Origin: Caulobacter zeae
GTDB lineage: Bacteria; Pseudomonadota; Alphaproteobacteria; Caulobacterales; Caulobacteraceae
Length of the DNA stretch: 64,000 bases
NCBI RefSeq assembly: GCF_002858925.1
Contig: NZ_PJRS01000049.1
Span: 1-64,000, forward strand
Reading direction: 5' to 3'
Shown here: positions 1 to 9,014 of the stretch, one piece after another
Position numbering within the stretch: position 1 is the first letter of the stretch
How the letters are laid out: each line of letters starts with the position of its first letter
The notes under the pieces: generated by a model
Seen by the model: the letters and a program-made list of their open reading frames with translations, nothing else
Told to the model about the DNA's origin: nothing
Database searches by the model: none
Made by a program: the position numbers and the translations under genes

Positions 1-390
1 AGGCCCTACCGCCCTCAGACCAACGGCATGGCCGAACGCTTCAATCGACGCCTGGCCGAGGCTCTGCGAGGCCATCCCGCGTCGGGCAAGAACGCCGGCC
101 GAAACCGCTTCGCTGATCACGCCCAGCGCGACGCCTTCCTCTTCAACTTCGTCGAGCTCTACAATCAGACCCGATTGCTATGCCTCGATCACAAGGCTCC
201 CGCCGAACTCCTCGCCAAGCTCTCGGGACACAACACCAAGGCGGGGATCCAAGCCGCGTTTCAGGACGAGGCGCGGCCGTGGACGACCCGCAGACTCTGC
301 TTGGGTCCCCGCCTTCGCGGGGAAGCTCGGGTTTTGAGGCGGCTGTCGGGTGAACTTGGGCGCCGCCGGGACGGACGCTCAGCCTCCTAG
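1..390 (+). CDS. IS481-like transposase, C-terminal part (5' end outside window)
   Basis: The reading frame is open from the first base, so the gene starts before the window. Residues near the left edge read RPYRPQTNGMAERFNRRL, the conserved block of the DDE/rve integrase core that holds the catalytic glutamate (NG-x-AERF), and a later YNQTR...P segment matches the end of IS481-family transposases. The last 30 or so codons are arginine/glycine rich and run across a GC-rich hairpin at 306-323 (7-bp arms, CTTC loop), so they look like read-through past the natural end of the family; the terminal domain may have been altered. The stop is CTAG, shared with the convergent gene on the other strand. 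Whether the element is complete cannot be judged from here, and no terminal inverted repeat was found to the right. Confidence 0.75.
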   Translation, partial: RPYRPQTNGMAERFNRRLAEALRGHPASGKNAGRNRFADHAQRDAFLFNFVELYNQTRLLCLDHKAPAELLAKLSGHNTKAGIQAAFQDEARPWTTRRLCLGPRLRGEARVLRRLSGELGRRRDGRSAS

Positions 391-1052
391 CCCTTCGGCG
401 GGTCGCAGCGGCCGTACATGGCGTCGAGGCCCTTCAGGTAGTCGGGCATGGTCTGAAGCCCCAGCCCCGCGCGGCGCTTCTCCAGGCCGGCGGGGTCCTC
501 GACATTCTCGGGCATGGCATGACGGCCGTCGACGCAGCGCGCCCGCTGGGTGGCGTAGCGCTGGGGCCGGCCTTCCTGTTCGGCGACGCGGTCATAGAGG
601 TTGGGATAGCCGCTCGGCGCACGTCCCTGGGCGACCAGCGGCTCCATCTTGGCCAGGGCCTCCTTCTGGAAGGCCAGGTCCGGCGAGTGATTGACGATGT
701 GGAAGGCCCCGTCGGCGGCGCGCTGGCCGACCTCTTCCGGCGTGAACCAGCCCCGTCCGGCCAGCAGCCCCTTCAGGCGCTCGGTGTGCTTGATGTCTAT
801 CGGCTCGTAGTGCTGCTTCCAGATCGCGTCGAGCGCCTGGCGATCCTCCGGCGAGGCGGTCTTGCGCACCTTCAGGAAGGTCACCCGCGTGGCCTGGTCG
901 ACTGCGCCCATGCCGCCCAGGTCCTCGATCAGCGCTTGCCTGGCGACCAGGGCCTCGGCGTCGGCCCGCGCCTGGGCCACGGCCGGCGTCTCCTGCGCAA
1001 GCGCCGGCGCCGCCGCCAGCATTACCACCGCCACCAGACCTGCCCGGATCAT
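387..1052 (-). CDS. Periplasmic DUF6624-family protein
   Basis: About 221 residues when started at the ATG that gives MIRAGLVAVVML, a typical signal peptide cut after ALAQ; an earlier ATG six codons upstream is possible. The mature part has the pattern of the DUF6624 family: a DQATRV segment, a central GRGWFTPEEVGQRAADGAFHI stretch followed by HSPDLAFQ, and a conserved C-terminal DR...Q-RYATQ motif. No enzymatic function is established for the family. It is probably periplasmic, monocistronic, and lies downstream of argG on the same strand but behind the argG terminator, so it is unlikely to be cotranscribed. Confidence 0.7.
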   Translation of the reverse strand: MIRAGLVAVVMLAAAPALAQETPAVAQARADAEALVARQALIEDLGGMGAVDQATRVTFLKVRKTASPEDRQALDAIWKQHYEPIDIKHTERLKGLLAGRGWFTPEEVGQRAADGAFHIVNHSPDLAFQKEALAKMEPLVAQGRAPSGYPNLYDRVAEQEGRPQRYATQRARCVDGRHAMPENVEDPAGLEKRRAGLGLQTMPDYLKGLDAMYGRCDPPKG

Positions 1053-1130
1053 CGCCGCCCCTCCGCCCATACCGCAAAGGTGGCGACGCCTCGCGGCGCA
1101 ATCATGGCGGCGATCACGACCTGGCCCGCA

Positions 1131-1162
1131 AAGAAAAAAGCCCCGCCGTTTCCGGCGGGGCT
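1131..1162 (-). terminator. Intrinsic terminator of argG
   Basis: Perfect 10-bp stem (AGCCCCGCCG, 1139-1148, with CGGCGGGGCT, 1153-1162) and a 4-nt loop. On the minus strand it is followed by a U-rich run (A-run at 1131-1139 on the plus strand). It sits 28 bp past the argG stop. Confidence 0.9.
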
Positions 1163-1189
1163 CGTTCCTGATCGACGCTTCGGAAGGCC

Positions 1190-2416
<1,227 letters not shown>

Positions 2417-2508
2417 GTCGGGGGTCCTTGTCGAAGGCGAAAACACAAAGTCGCGGGGCGTTTAGCGCGCTTTTGCGACGAGGGAAACAACAGGGTCGGC
2501 GAGCGGCC

Positions 2509-2871
2509 CTAGAGCCGGATCTTGCCCTCTTCGGCCAGCTGGTTCAGCGCCCGCCGCACCTGGGTCAGGTGGATGACCGCGAAGATCGCCGCCAGAGTGG
2601 CGCGCAGGCCCAGCATGATGATCGACAGAGTCAGGTCGTCGGCCTGGCGGCTCTCGACCAGCAGGTAGAGGCTGATGGCGAAGGCGCCGGTCGGCAGCAG
2701 CACCAGGGCCGGTCCCCGCGGCAGGCGCAGCAGGGTGTCGCCCTTGGGCGACCACGCCACCGGGGTCGCCTCGCCCTTGGGGATCTTGCCCCAGGCCATG
2801 CGCGAGGCCCCGGCCATGATCGACAGGGCCAGGATCCAGAGCACGTCGCCGATGACGCCGAGAATATCCAT
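2509..2871 (-). CDS. Small integral membrane protein of unknown function
   Basis: 120 residues. Three hydrophobic stretches are visible (about residues 5-23, 53-72 and 82-104), the first beginning right at the N-terminus, with short charged linkers (KIPKGEATPVAW, VESRQADD) and a charged cytosolic-type tail (RRALNQLAEEGKIRL). I do not recognise the family. It starts 14 bp after the kup stop on the same strand and is therefore probably the second gene of a kup operon, which could hint at a role beside potassium uptake, but nothing in the sequence shows that directly. Confidence 0.65.
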   Translation of the reverse strand: MDILGVIGDVLWILALSIMAGASRMAWGKIPKGEATPVAWSPKGDTLLRLPRGPALVLLPTGAFAISLYLLVESRQADDLTLSIIMLGLRATLAAIFAVIHLTQVRRALNQLAEEGKIRL

Positions 2872-2885
2872 CTACGCAGTCAGCC

Positions 2886-4877
2886 TTACACGGTTACTTG
2901 GGCGCCGAGCTCGACGACGCGGCCGGGCGGGATCTTGAAGAAGTCGGTCGGGTTGGCCGCGTTCTTCATCAGGAAGATGTACAGCCGGTCCTGCCACAAC
3001 GGCATGCCCGAATTGGCCGACGGCACGATCGAGCGGCGGCCGAGGAAGAAGCTGGTGGCCATGATGTCGAACTTCAGCCCCTGCTGCTTGCGCAGCAGCG
3101 CCAGCGCCTTGGGCACGTTCGGGCTTTCCATGAACCCGTAGTAGATCTCGACCTTCTTGAAGTCGTCGTTGACCTTGAAGGTCTTGATCCGGTCCTCCTC
3201 GGGCACGCGCGGCGTCTCGGCCGTGCGCACGGTCAGCACCACGTTGCGCTCGTGCAGCACCTTGTTGTGCTTGAGATTGTGCATCAGGGCGACCGGGGTC
3301 ATGTCCGGGTCGGAGGTCAGGAAGATCGCCGTGCCGGGCGCGCGGTGGGGCGCGCGGGCCCGCAGGATCTCCATCAGGTCGGCCAGGGGCACGCTGTCGC
3401 GGCGGGTCTTTTCGCTGAGGATCTGGCTGCCGCGCACCCAGGTGGCCATGATCGTGAACAGCGCAGCCCCGATCAGCACCGGCAGCCAGCCGCCGGTGAA
3501 GAAACGCAGGGCGTTGGCGCTGAGGAAAACGAGGTCCAGCGTCATGAACGGGATCAGGAAGGCCAGGGCCGCCGTCCACTGCCACTTCCACAACTGGCGC
3601 ATGACGATGAAGGCCATGGCGGTCGTGACGACCATCGTGCCGGTCACCGCCAGGCCGTAGGCGTGGGCCATGGCCGACGAGGTCTTGAAGGTGAACATCA
3701 CCGCCAGCACGCCCAGCAGCAGCATGGTGTTGAGCTGCGGCACGAAGATCTGGCCCGACTGGGTCTCCGATGTGCGACGCACGTCCATACGGGGCAGAAG
3801 CCCCAGCTGGATCGCCTGCTGGGTCAGCGAGAAGGCGCCGGTGATCACCGCCTGGCTGGCGATGACCGTGGCCGCGCCGGCCAGGATCACCAGAGGCAGG
3901 CGCAGCACGTCGGGCGCCATCTCGAAGAACCAGTTCAGTTCCGGGAACGGCACGCCGGCCCGCTCGGCCTCGATCAGGGTGTTCAGGGCCAGCGCCCCCT
4001 GGCCCAGATAGTTCAGGGCCAGGCACGGCAGCACGAAGAACAGCCAGGCGGCCTGGATCGGCCAGCGGCCGAAGTGGCCCATGTCGGCGGTCAGGGCCTC
4101 GGCGCCGGTCACGGTCAGGAACACCGCGCCCAGCACGATGAAGCCGGCCATGCCGTGGTGCTGCAGGAAGTGGACGGCGTAGTAGGGGTTGATCGAGCGG
4201 AACACGCCCGGGTGGGCCAGGAGGTTGTAGACGCCCAGCACCGCCATGACCGTGAACCACACGGCGCAGACCGGACCGAACAGCTGGCCGACCTTGGCCG
4301 TGCCGCGGCTCTGGATGAAGAACAGGCCCAGCAGCATAACCGTGGCGATCAGCAGCACCGCCTCGGTGCTGATCGAATGCTCGAGCGCCGGAATGGTCCG
4401 CAGGCCTTCGACGGCCGACAGCACCGACATGGCCGGGGTGATCACCGCGTCGCCGTAGAACAGCGCCGCCCCGATCACGCCCAGGCCGAAGACCAGCGCG
4501 GTGCGTCGCCCCATGGCGCGCTGGGCCAGGGCCATCAGCGACAGAACGCCGCCCTCGCCCTTGTTGTCGGCGCGCATGATGAACAGCACATACTTGATCG
4601 TCACGACCAGGATCAGCGCCCACAGGGCCAGCGACACCACGCCGAGAATCTCGGCCCGGGTCACGCCGTCGGCGGCCGATGCGTGCAGCGCCTCCTTGAA
4701 GGCGTAGAGCGGGCTGGTGCCGATGTCGCCGAACACGACGCCGACGGAGCCCAGCGCAAGCGCGAACGTGCCATGGCCCTTGGGACCGTGACCATTCGAA
4801 CCCGCTTGCTGGGGAATGTCGCACGCCGCGACAGAGGCGTTCTCAGTGTTCGAAACGCCGGAGGCTTCGGAAGCCAT
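2886..4877 (-). CDS. kup: KUP-family potassium uptake protein
   Basis: 663 residues, proton-coupled K+ importer of the inner membrane (HAK/KUP/KT family). After a polar N-terminal 35 residues comes the family signature GSVGVVFGDIGTSPLYAF, then about 12 hydrophobic segments up to roughly residue 480, and a long cytosolic C-terminal domain ending near RVVELGAQVTV. The start ATG is preceded by GGAGGG at good distance. The gene is divergent from an Rrf2 regulator with a 175-bp shared promoter region, and is followed by a small membrane protein. Alphaproteobacteria often carry more than one Kup; nothing here shows which paralogue this is. Confidence 0.95.
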   Translation of the reverse strand: MASEASGVSNTENASVAACDIPQQAGSNGHGPKGHGTFALALGSVGVVFGDIGTSPLYAFKEALHASAADGVTRAEILGVVSLALWALILVVTIKYVLFIMRADNKGEGGVLSLMALAQRAMGRRTALVFGLGVIGAALFYGDAVITPAMSVLSAVEGLRTIPALEHSISTEAVLLIATVMLLGLFFIQSRGTAKVGQLFGPVCAVWFTVMAVLGVYNLLAHPGVFRSINPYYAVHFLQHHGMAGFIVLGAVFLTVTGAEALTADMGHFGRWPIQAAWLFFVLPCLALNYLGQGALALNTLIEAERAGVPFPELNWFFEMAPDVLRLPLVILAGAATVIASQAVITGAFSLTQQAIQLGLLPRMDVRRTSETQSGQIFVPQLNTMLLLGVLAVMFTFKTSSAMAHAYGLAVTGTMVVTTAMAFIVMRQLWKWQWTAALAFLIPFMTLDLVFLSANALRFFTGGWLPVLIGAALFTIMATWVRGSQILSEKTRRDSVPLADLMEILRARAPHRAPGTAIFLTSDPDMTPVALMHNLKHNKVLHERNVVLTVRTAETPRVPEEDRIKTFKVNDDFKKVEIYYGFMESPNVPKALALLRKQQGLKFDIMATSFFLGRRSIVPSANSGMPLWQDRLYIFLMKNAANPTDFFKIPPGRVVELGAQVTV

Positions 4878-5052
4878 TCAATCCCTCCGGGACCGCGCCC
4901 TCGAAAATCTCGCGCGAAGCCCCATATCGATCAAGCGGCGCGCGATACACCCAATCCGATCCGGGTTCAATCGCCACCTTGGCCGCGGACCGGTGACGGT
5001 TTTTGTTTCAACGCGTGCGTTCCCCCCTTACGTTCCGGACTTACAGAAGATC

Positions 5053-5502
5053 ATGTCCGACAGTCAGAAGTTCCCCGTCGCCGCTCACGCCCTGGCTTAT
5101 CTGGCGCACAAGGAGGCTTTCAGCCCCGACCGCGCCGTCGCCAGCGCCGAACTTGCGGCCTCCGTCCCCACCAATCCGGTGGTGGTGCGGCGCGTCACCG
5201 CCATGCTCGGCAAGGCGGGACTGATCGGCGCGCGCGCCGGCGCCAACGGCGGCGCCTGGCTGCTGAAGCCGGCCCAGGACATCACCCTCGACACCGTGCT
5301 GCGGGCCGTCCACGGCTGCGCCAACCTCGGCACCGCCCCGCCCGGGGTGAAGGGCTGCCCGGTCGGGGCCCGTATCCCCGACGCCGTCCGCGCGGCCCTG
5401 ATCGCCGCCGACGCCGCCGCCGCCGAGCGCCTGTCGCGCATCTCGGTGGCCGACCTGCTGGCCGACCCGGCCGAGCGCGAGGCCGTCCTGAAGAGCGCCT
5501 GA
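5053..5502 (+). CDS. Rrf2-family transcriptional regulator
   Basis: 149 residues from the ATG giving MSDSQKFPVAAHALAYLAHK; the open frame extends far upstream through the kup promoter but has no family resemblance there. The N-terminal winged helix (roughly residues 8-70, with SVPTNPVVVRRV as recognition region and GANGGAWL as wing) matches Rrf2/YwnA-type regulators. Only two cysteines occur in the region where NsrR/IscR bind an iron-sulfur cluster (HGC...KGCPVG), so a cluster is doubtful and a redox or thiol switch is possible. It is followed 163 bp later by a flavodoxin-like oxidoreductase gene whose promoter carries a perfect palindrome; that gene is the likely target. Confidence 0.85.
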   Translation: MSDSQKFPVAAHALAYLAHKEAFSPDRAVASAELAASVPTNPVVVRRVTAMLGKAGLIGARAGANGGAWLLKPAQDITLDTVLRAVHGCANLGTAPPGVKGCPVGARIPDAVRAALIAADAAAAERLSRISVADLLADPAEREAVLKSA

Positions 5503-5598
5503 CCCCTCGGGCGGACGGCCCGAGAGCGCCTTAAAGGCCCTCGCAGAAAAACTGCACCCGAAATTGTTGCTGATCCCCTGGCGCCGATGGCGGGCGCT

Positions 5599-5608
5599 AT
5601 TACGTAAT
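5599..5608. promoter_or_regulatory. Palindrome ATTACGTAAT, candidate operator
   Basis: Perfect 10-bp palindrome, AT-rich in a GC-rich surrounding, 58 bp before the start of the flavodoxin-like gene and directly downstream of the Rrf2 gene. Position and symmetry fit an operator for the dimeric Rrf2 regulator. Inference only. Confidence 0.45.
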
Positions 5609-5665
5609 CGCTACCGATACAGTTCCTGTTCGGACAACATCATTCTCCTTGAGGGGACCACCGCC

Positions 5666-6274
5666 ATGACCACCAAGGTCGCCATCGTCTATCACTCGGG
5701 CTACGGCCACACCGCCGTGCTCGCCGACAAGGTTGCTGAAGGCGTCCGCGACGCCGGCCAGACCCCGGTCCTGCTGCAGATCGAAAGCGCCGCCCAGGAC
5801 TTCAAGCCCATCCTCGACGCCATCACCGAGGCCGACGCCGTCGTGTTCGGCGCGCCGACCTACATGGGCGACGTCTCGGGCGTGTTCAAAGTCTTCGCCG
5901 ACGCCAGCTCGGCCGTGTTCTTCACCGGCGGCTGGAAAGACAAGCTGGCCGCGGGCTTCACCAACTCGCACAGCTTCGCCGGCGACAAGGGCCACGCCCT
6001 CGCCAGCCTGACGATCCTGGCCGCCCAGCACGGCATGAACTGGATCAACCTCGGCATCGCCCCGCCGGCCGTCACCGCCGCCGAGCGCGGTCCCGAGACG
6101 ATCAACCGCGTGGGTTCGTTCGTCGGCGTCGCCGCCCAGTCGGACAACGCCTCGCCGGAGATCACCCCGCCGGCCGGCGACCGCGAGACCGCCCGCCTGC
6201 TGGGCGTGCGCGTGGCCGAGGCCGCCGTCCGCTGGACCCGCGGCGCCCAACCGGCGCTGAGCGACGCGGCCTAA
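5666..6274 (+). CDS. Flavodoxin-fold NAD(P)H quinone oxidoreductase (WrbA-like)
   Basis: 202 residues from the ATG preceded by GAGGGGA. The N-terminus VAIVYHSGYGHTAVLADKV is the FMN phosphate-binding loop of flavodoxin-like reductases; GAPTYMGDVSG (about residues 60-70) and FTGGWKDKLAAGF / GMNWINLG are typical of the NADPH-dependent FMN reductase and WrbA group. Such enzymes carry out two-electron reduction of quinones and protect against electrophile stress. It lies behind an Rrf2 regulator and a palindromic candidate operator, an arrangement known for quinone or thiol-stress inducible reductases. The exact substrate cannot be read from sequence; the gene name wrbA is not assigned because the similarity is to the broader family. 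Confidence 0.85.
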   Translation: MTTKVAIVYHSGYGHTAVLADKVAEGVRDAGQTPVLLQIESAAQDFKPILDAITEADAVVFGAPTYMGDVSGVFKVFADASSAVFFTGGWKDKLAAGFTNSHSFAGDKGHALASLTILAAQHGMNWINLGIAPPAVTAAERGPETINRVGSFVGVAAQSDNASPEITPPAGDRETARLLGVRVAEAAVRWTRGAQPALSDAA

Positions 6275-6324
6275 GGCTTCAGGCATCGGGCGCGCCCTAC
6301 CCCTCCCCCGGGGGGCGCGCCTTC

Positions 6325-6369
6325 GCGGAGGAACGACCGCCCCCGCCCTCCCCCAGGTCGTTCCTCCGC
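6325..6369. repeat. Intergenic inverted repeat, 14-bp arms
   Basis: GCGGAGGAACGACC (6325-6338) is repeated in inverse at 6356-6369 around a C-rich 17-bp centre. It sits between two plus-strand genes and has no U-tract, so it is more likely a REP-like palindromic element than a terminator. Confidence 0.7.
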
Positions 6370-6438
6370 CCCCGCTTGAACCGGATCGGCGGGCGTGCTC
6401 GACTCCTGTGACGCTTTGCTTGCAGGACCTTCGACTCC

Positions 6439-7239
6439 ATGGCCCGCCGCCTCGCCCTGATCACCGGCGCCTCCGCCGGCATCGGGGCCGCCTTCGCCCG
6501 CATCTACGCCAGCCACGGCTATGACGTGGCCCTGACCGCCCGCCGGCTCGACCGGCTGGAGTCGCTGGCCGCCGAGATCCGGATGCGCTTCGGGGTCGAG
6601 GCCTATGCGATTTCCGCCGACCTGGCCGATCCCGGCGGCGTCGACGCGGTGCTGGCGGCGGTCGCCGCCGAGGGCCGCGAGATCGACGCCCTGGTCAACA
6701 ACGCCGGCTACGGCCTGCCCGGGACCTTCGACAAGACCAGCTGGGCCGACCAGTCGGCCTTCCTGCAGGTCATGCTGACCTCGGTCTGCGAGATGACCCA
6801 CAAGGTGCTGCCGGGCATGGTCGAGCGCCGCTTCGGGCGCATCGTCAACGTCGCCTCGCTGGCCGGCCTGGCGCCCGGTTCGGCCGGCCACACCCTCTAT
6901 GCGGCGACCAAGAGCTTCCTGGTGAAGTTCTCCCAGAGCCTGCACCTGGAGAACCTTTCCAACGGCGTGCACGCCAGCGCCCTGTGCCCGGGCTTCACCC
7001 TGTCGGAATTCCACGACGTCAACGGCACCCGGGCCCAGGTCAGCCAGAGCCTGCCGGCCTGGATGTGGATGGGCGCCGACGAGGTCGCCGCCGCCGGCTA
7101 CGAGGCGGCCGAGGCCAACCGCCCGGTCTGCGTCACCGGCGCGCCCAACAAGGCCATCGCCGTGCTGGCCAAGCTCATCCCCGACGAATGGGCCCTGGCC
7201 CTGATCGCCAGCCAGGGCGGGAAATTCCGGAAGGTCTGA
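6439..7239 (+). CDS. Short-chain dehydrogenase/reductase
   Basis: 266 residues, classical SDR. The cofactor loop TGASAGIG is at residues 9-16, an arginine pair (TARRLDRL) follows strand 2 and favours NADP(H), NNAGYG is at about residue 90, and the catalytic S...YAATK set is present (NVASLAG, then LYAATKSF). The C-terminal third (CPGFTLSEFHDVNGT, VCVTGAPNKAIAVLAKLIP) resembles the DltE/YqjQ subgroup of SDRs of unknown substrate. It is flanked by palindromic repeats on both sides and seems monocistronic. Confidence 0.88.
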   Translation: MARRLALITGASAGIGAAFARIYASHGYDVALTARRLDRLESLAAEIRMRFGVEAYAISADLADPGGVDAVLAAVAAEGREIDALVNNAGYGLPGTFDKTSWADQSAFLQVMLTSVCEMTHKVLPGMVERRFGRIVNVASLAGLAPGSAGHTLYAATKSFLVKFSQSLHLENLSNGVHASALCPGFTLSEFHDVNGTRAQVSQSLPAWMWMGADEVAAAGYEAAEANRPVCVTGAPNKAIAVLAKLIPDEWALALIASQGGKFRKV

Positions 7240-7248
7240 GCTCTTAAG

Positions 7249-7427
7249 CTCCTCCCTCGCTTTAGCGGGGGAGGTGGCGCGCTGCGGATACGCAGCGTGA
7301 CGGAGGGGGCGACGGCCGGCACAGAGCCCAGCCTCGCCCCCTCCACCGCGGAGCCTGTCCTCGGGCGCGCGCTTCGCGCGACTCGGGGGGCGGTCCCCCT
7401 CCCCCGTTTCACGGGGGAGGAACTATC
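7249..7427. repeat. Dispersed palindromic intergenic repeat, family 1, copy a
   Basis: Starts with a GC-rich block rich in CTCCCTCGC / GCGGGGGAGG pairing, contains CGCTGCGGATACGCAGCG (itself a hairpin), and ends in CCCCCGTTTCACGGGGG. Bases 7249-7312 occur as an exact 64-bp reverse complement at 26605-26668. It fills most of the gap between the SDR gene and marC. Confidence 0.85.
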
Positions 7428-7431
7428 ATTC

Positions 7432-8130
7432 CTACTTCTCCGCCGCGTACGGCGCCTTCGCGTCCGCCCGGATCAGGCCGCGCGTCGCATCGCCCACCCC
7501 GATCAGCACGAACTGCACGGCCAGGGCGCAGAGGATTAGGCCCAGCACCCGCACGACGATGCTCATGCCGATGCGGCCCAGCACCTTGCTGATCACCGGC
7601 GCGGCCCAGAAGGTGGCGACCAGCACCACCGAAACCGCCGCGATGACGCCCACGCCCAGGGCCATGCCGGCCAGGCCCAGGTGCTTGGCCTCGCTGGCGT
7701 AGATGATCACGGTAGAGATCGCGCCCGGACCGATCAGCAGCGGCATGGCGAACGGCACGATCAGCCGCTCGAAGCGCTTCTTGGCGTAGACCCGCGCCGA
7801 CAGCGGCTCGGTCTCGCCCTCGGCGGCGTCGGCGAACATGGTGGTGAAGTCGTCGCGCACCATGTCCAGGCCCAGGATGAACAGGATGATGCCGCCGGCG
7901 ATGCGGAAGGCCGGCATCGAGATGCCGAAGAACTCCAGCAGGGAAACCCCGGTGAAGTAGAAGAACACCAGGAAGGCCAGCACGAAGAGGCCGATATAGA
8001 CGGCCACCATCCGCCGGCCGGCCGAGGCCGCGCCGATGGTGGCGGCGGCGAACAGCGGCACGTTGCCGATCGGGTCGATCAGGGCGAACAGCGCGACGAA
8101 GAAGTTGACGGCGAGTTCGGCCTGGCTCAT
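7432..8130 (-). CDS. MarC-family integral membrane protein
   Basis: 232 residues with six hydrophobic segments, the family length. The first segment AVNFFVALFALIDPIGNVPLF and the PFAMPLLIGPGAIST motif in the middle are the two repeated signatures of the MarC (UPF0056) family. Members are inner-membrane proteins of unknown transport function; the old link to multiple antibiotic resistance was not confirmed. It is divergent from pyrF with an 87-bp gap holding both promoters. Confidence 0.9.
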   Translation of the reverse strand: MSQAELAVNFFVALFALIDPIGNVPLFAAATIGAASAGRRMVAVYIGLFVLAFLVFFYFTGVSLLEFFGISMPAFRIAGGIILFILGLDMVRDDFTTMFADAAEGETEPLSARVYAKKRFERLIVPFAMPLLIGPGAISTVIIYASEAKHLGLAGMALGVGVIAAVSVVLVATFWAAPVISKVLGRIGMSIVVRVLGLILCALAVQFVLIGVGDATRGLIRADAKAPYAAEK

Positions 8131-8217
8131 TCGACGTCCTCAACCTTCATGACTGTGCGGGAAACGTCGCTCTCTCTAGAGCGATGCGGCCTCGCGCGCC
8201 AACACCGGAGCTTGCCC

Positions 8218-8907
8218 ATGTCCGCCGATCCGCGCCTGATCATCCCGCTGGACCTGCCCACGGTCGCCGACGCCCGGAAAATGGTCGAGCGCATCGACGA
8301 CGCCGCCTCGTTCTACAAGATCGGCCTGGAACTGCTGGCCACCGATGGCATGGCCTTCGCCGGCGACCTCAAGAAGGCCGGCAAGCAGGTGTTCCTCGAT
8401 TGGAAGCTGCACGACATCGGCGCGACGGTGGAGCGCTCGGCCCGGGTGCTGGCCGGGGCCGGCTGCGACCTGCTGACCGTCCACGCCGAGCCGCAGGTGA
8501 TGCAGGCGGCGGTGAAGGCCAAGGCGGGCTCGGACCTGAAGATCCTGGCCGTCACCGTGCTGACCAGCCTGACCGACGCCGACCTGATCGAGATGGGCTA
8601 CGCCTTCAGCGCCCGCGCCCTGGTCGAGCGCCGCATCCGCCAGGCCATCGAGTGCGGGGTCGACGGCATCGTCTCCTCGCCGCACGAAGCCGCCCTGGCC
8701 CGCGAGATCGGCGGTCCGGACTTCCTGGTGGTGACGCCGGGCGTGCGCCCGTTCTGGGCCGCCAAGAACGATCAGGCCCGCGCCGCGACCCCGGCCGACG
8801 CCCTGAAGGCCGGCGCCAGCCACCTCGTCTGCGGCCGCCCGATCACCGCCGCCAACGACCCGCGCGAAGCGGCGTTGAAGGTGATCGAGGAAATGGCGGG
8901 GCTGTAA
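8218..8907 (+). CDS. pyrF: Orotidine 5'-phosphate decarboxylase
   Basis: 229 residues, group-I short OMPDC. Converts OMP to UMP, the last step of de novo pyrimidine synthesis. Catalytic residues are visible in DWKLHDIG (D61, K63, D66) and the phosphate-binding loop in VTPGVRP; LVCGRPIT near residue 205 is the second phosphate contact. The start is the ATG giving MSADPRLIIPLDLP, since the open frame upstream runs antisense through marC. The gene is alone and followed by a palindromic repeat that separates it from the convergent ald gene. Confidence 0.97.
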   Translation: MSADPRLIIPLDLPTVADARKMVERIDDAASFYKIGLELLATDGMAFAGDLKKAGKQVFLDWKLHDIGATVERSARVLAGAGCDLLTVHAEPQVMQAAVKAKAGSDLKILAVTVLTSLTDADLIEMGYAFSARALVERRIRQAIECGVDGIVSSPHEAALAREIGGPDFLVVTPGVRPFWAAKNDQARAATPADALKAGASHLVCGRPITAANDPREAALKVIEEMAGL

Positions 8908-8917
8908 GGGCCCGGGG

Positions 8918-9009
8918 AAACCTCGCCCTTCGACGAGCTCAGGGTGAGGTTTCCACTCAACGGCCTTTGAATTGATCCTCACCCTGAGCCTGTCGAAGGG
9001 CGAGGATCA
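8918..9009. repeat. Palindromic intergenic repeat, family 3, copy a
   Basis: Two inverted arms built on CCTTCGACRRGCTCAGG (left) and CCTGAGCCTGTCGAAGG (right) flanking a short AT-richer centre. The same element is found at 19040-19144. The core is a widespread alphaproteobacterial intergenic repeat. Here it lies between convergent pyrF and ald and may also terminate both transcripts. Confidence 0.85.
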
Positions 9010-9014
9010 CTCAC

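Noticed and set aside
5053..5502. Longer version of the Rrf2 protein starting at 4816
   Set aside because: The extra 79 residues run through the kup start and shared promoter and have no family resemblance; the ATG at 5053 begins at the conserved helix.
8918..9009. Attachment sites or transposon ends at the CCTTCGAC...GTCGAAGG repeats
   Set aside because: The element occurs in widespread intergenic copies without target duplications or associated recombinase; it is a general palindromic repeat.
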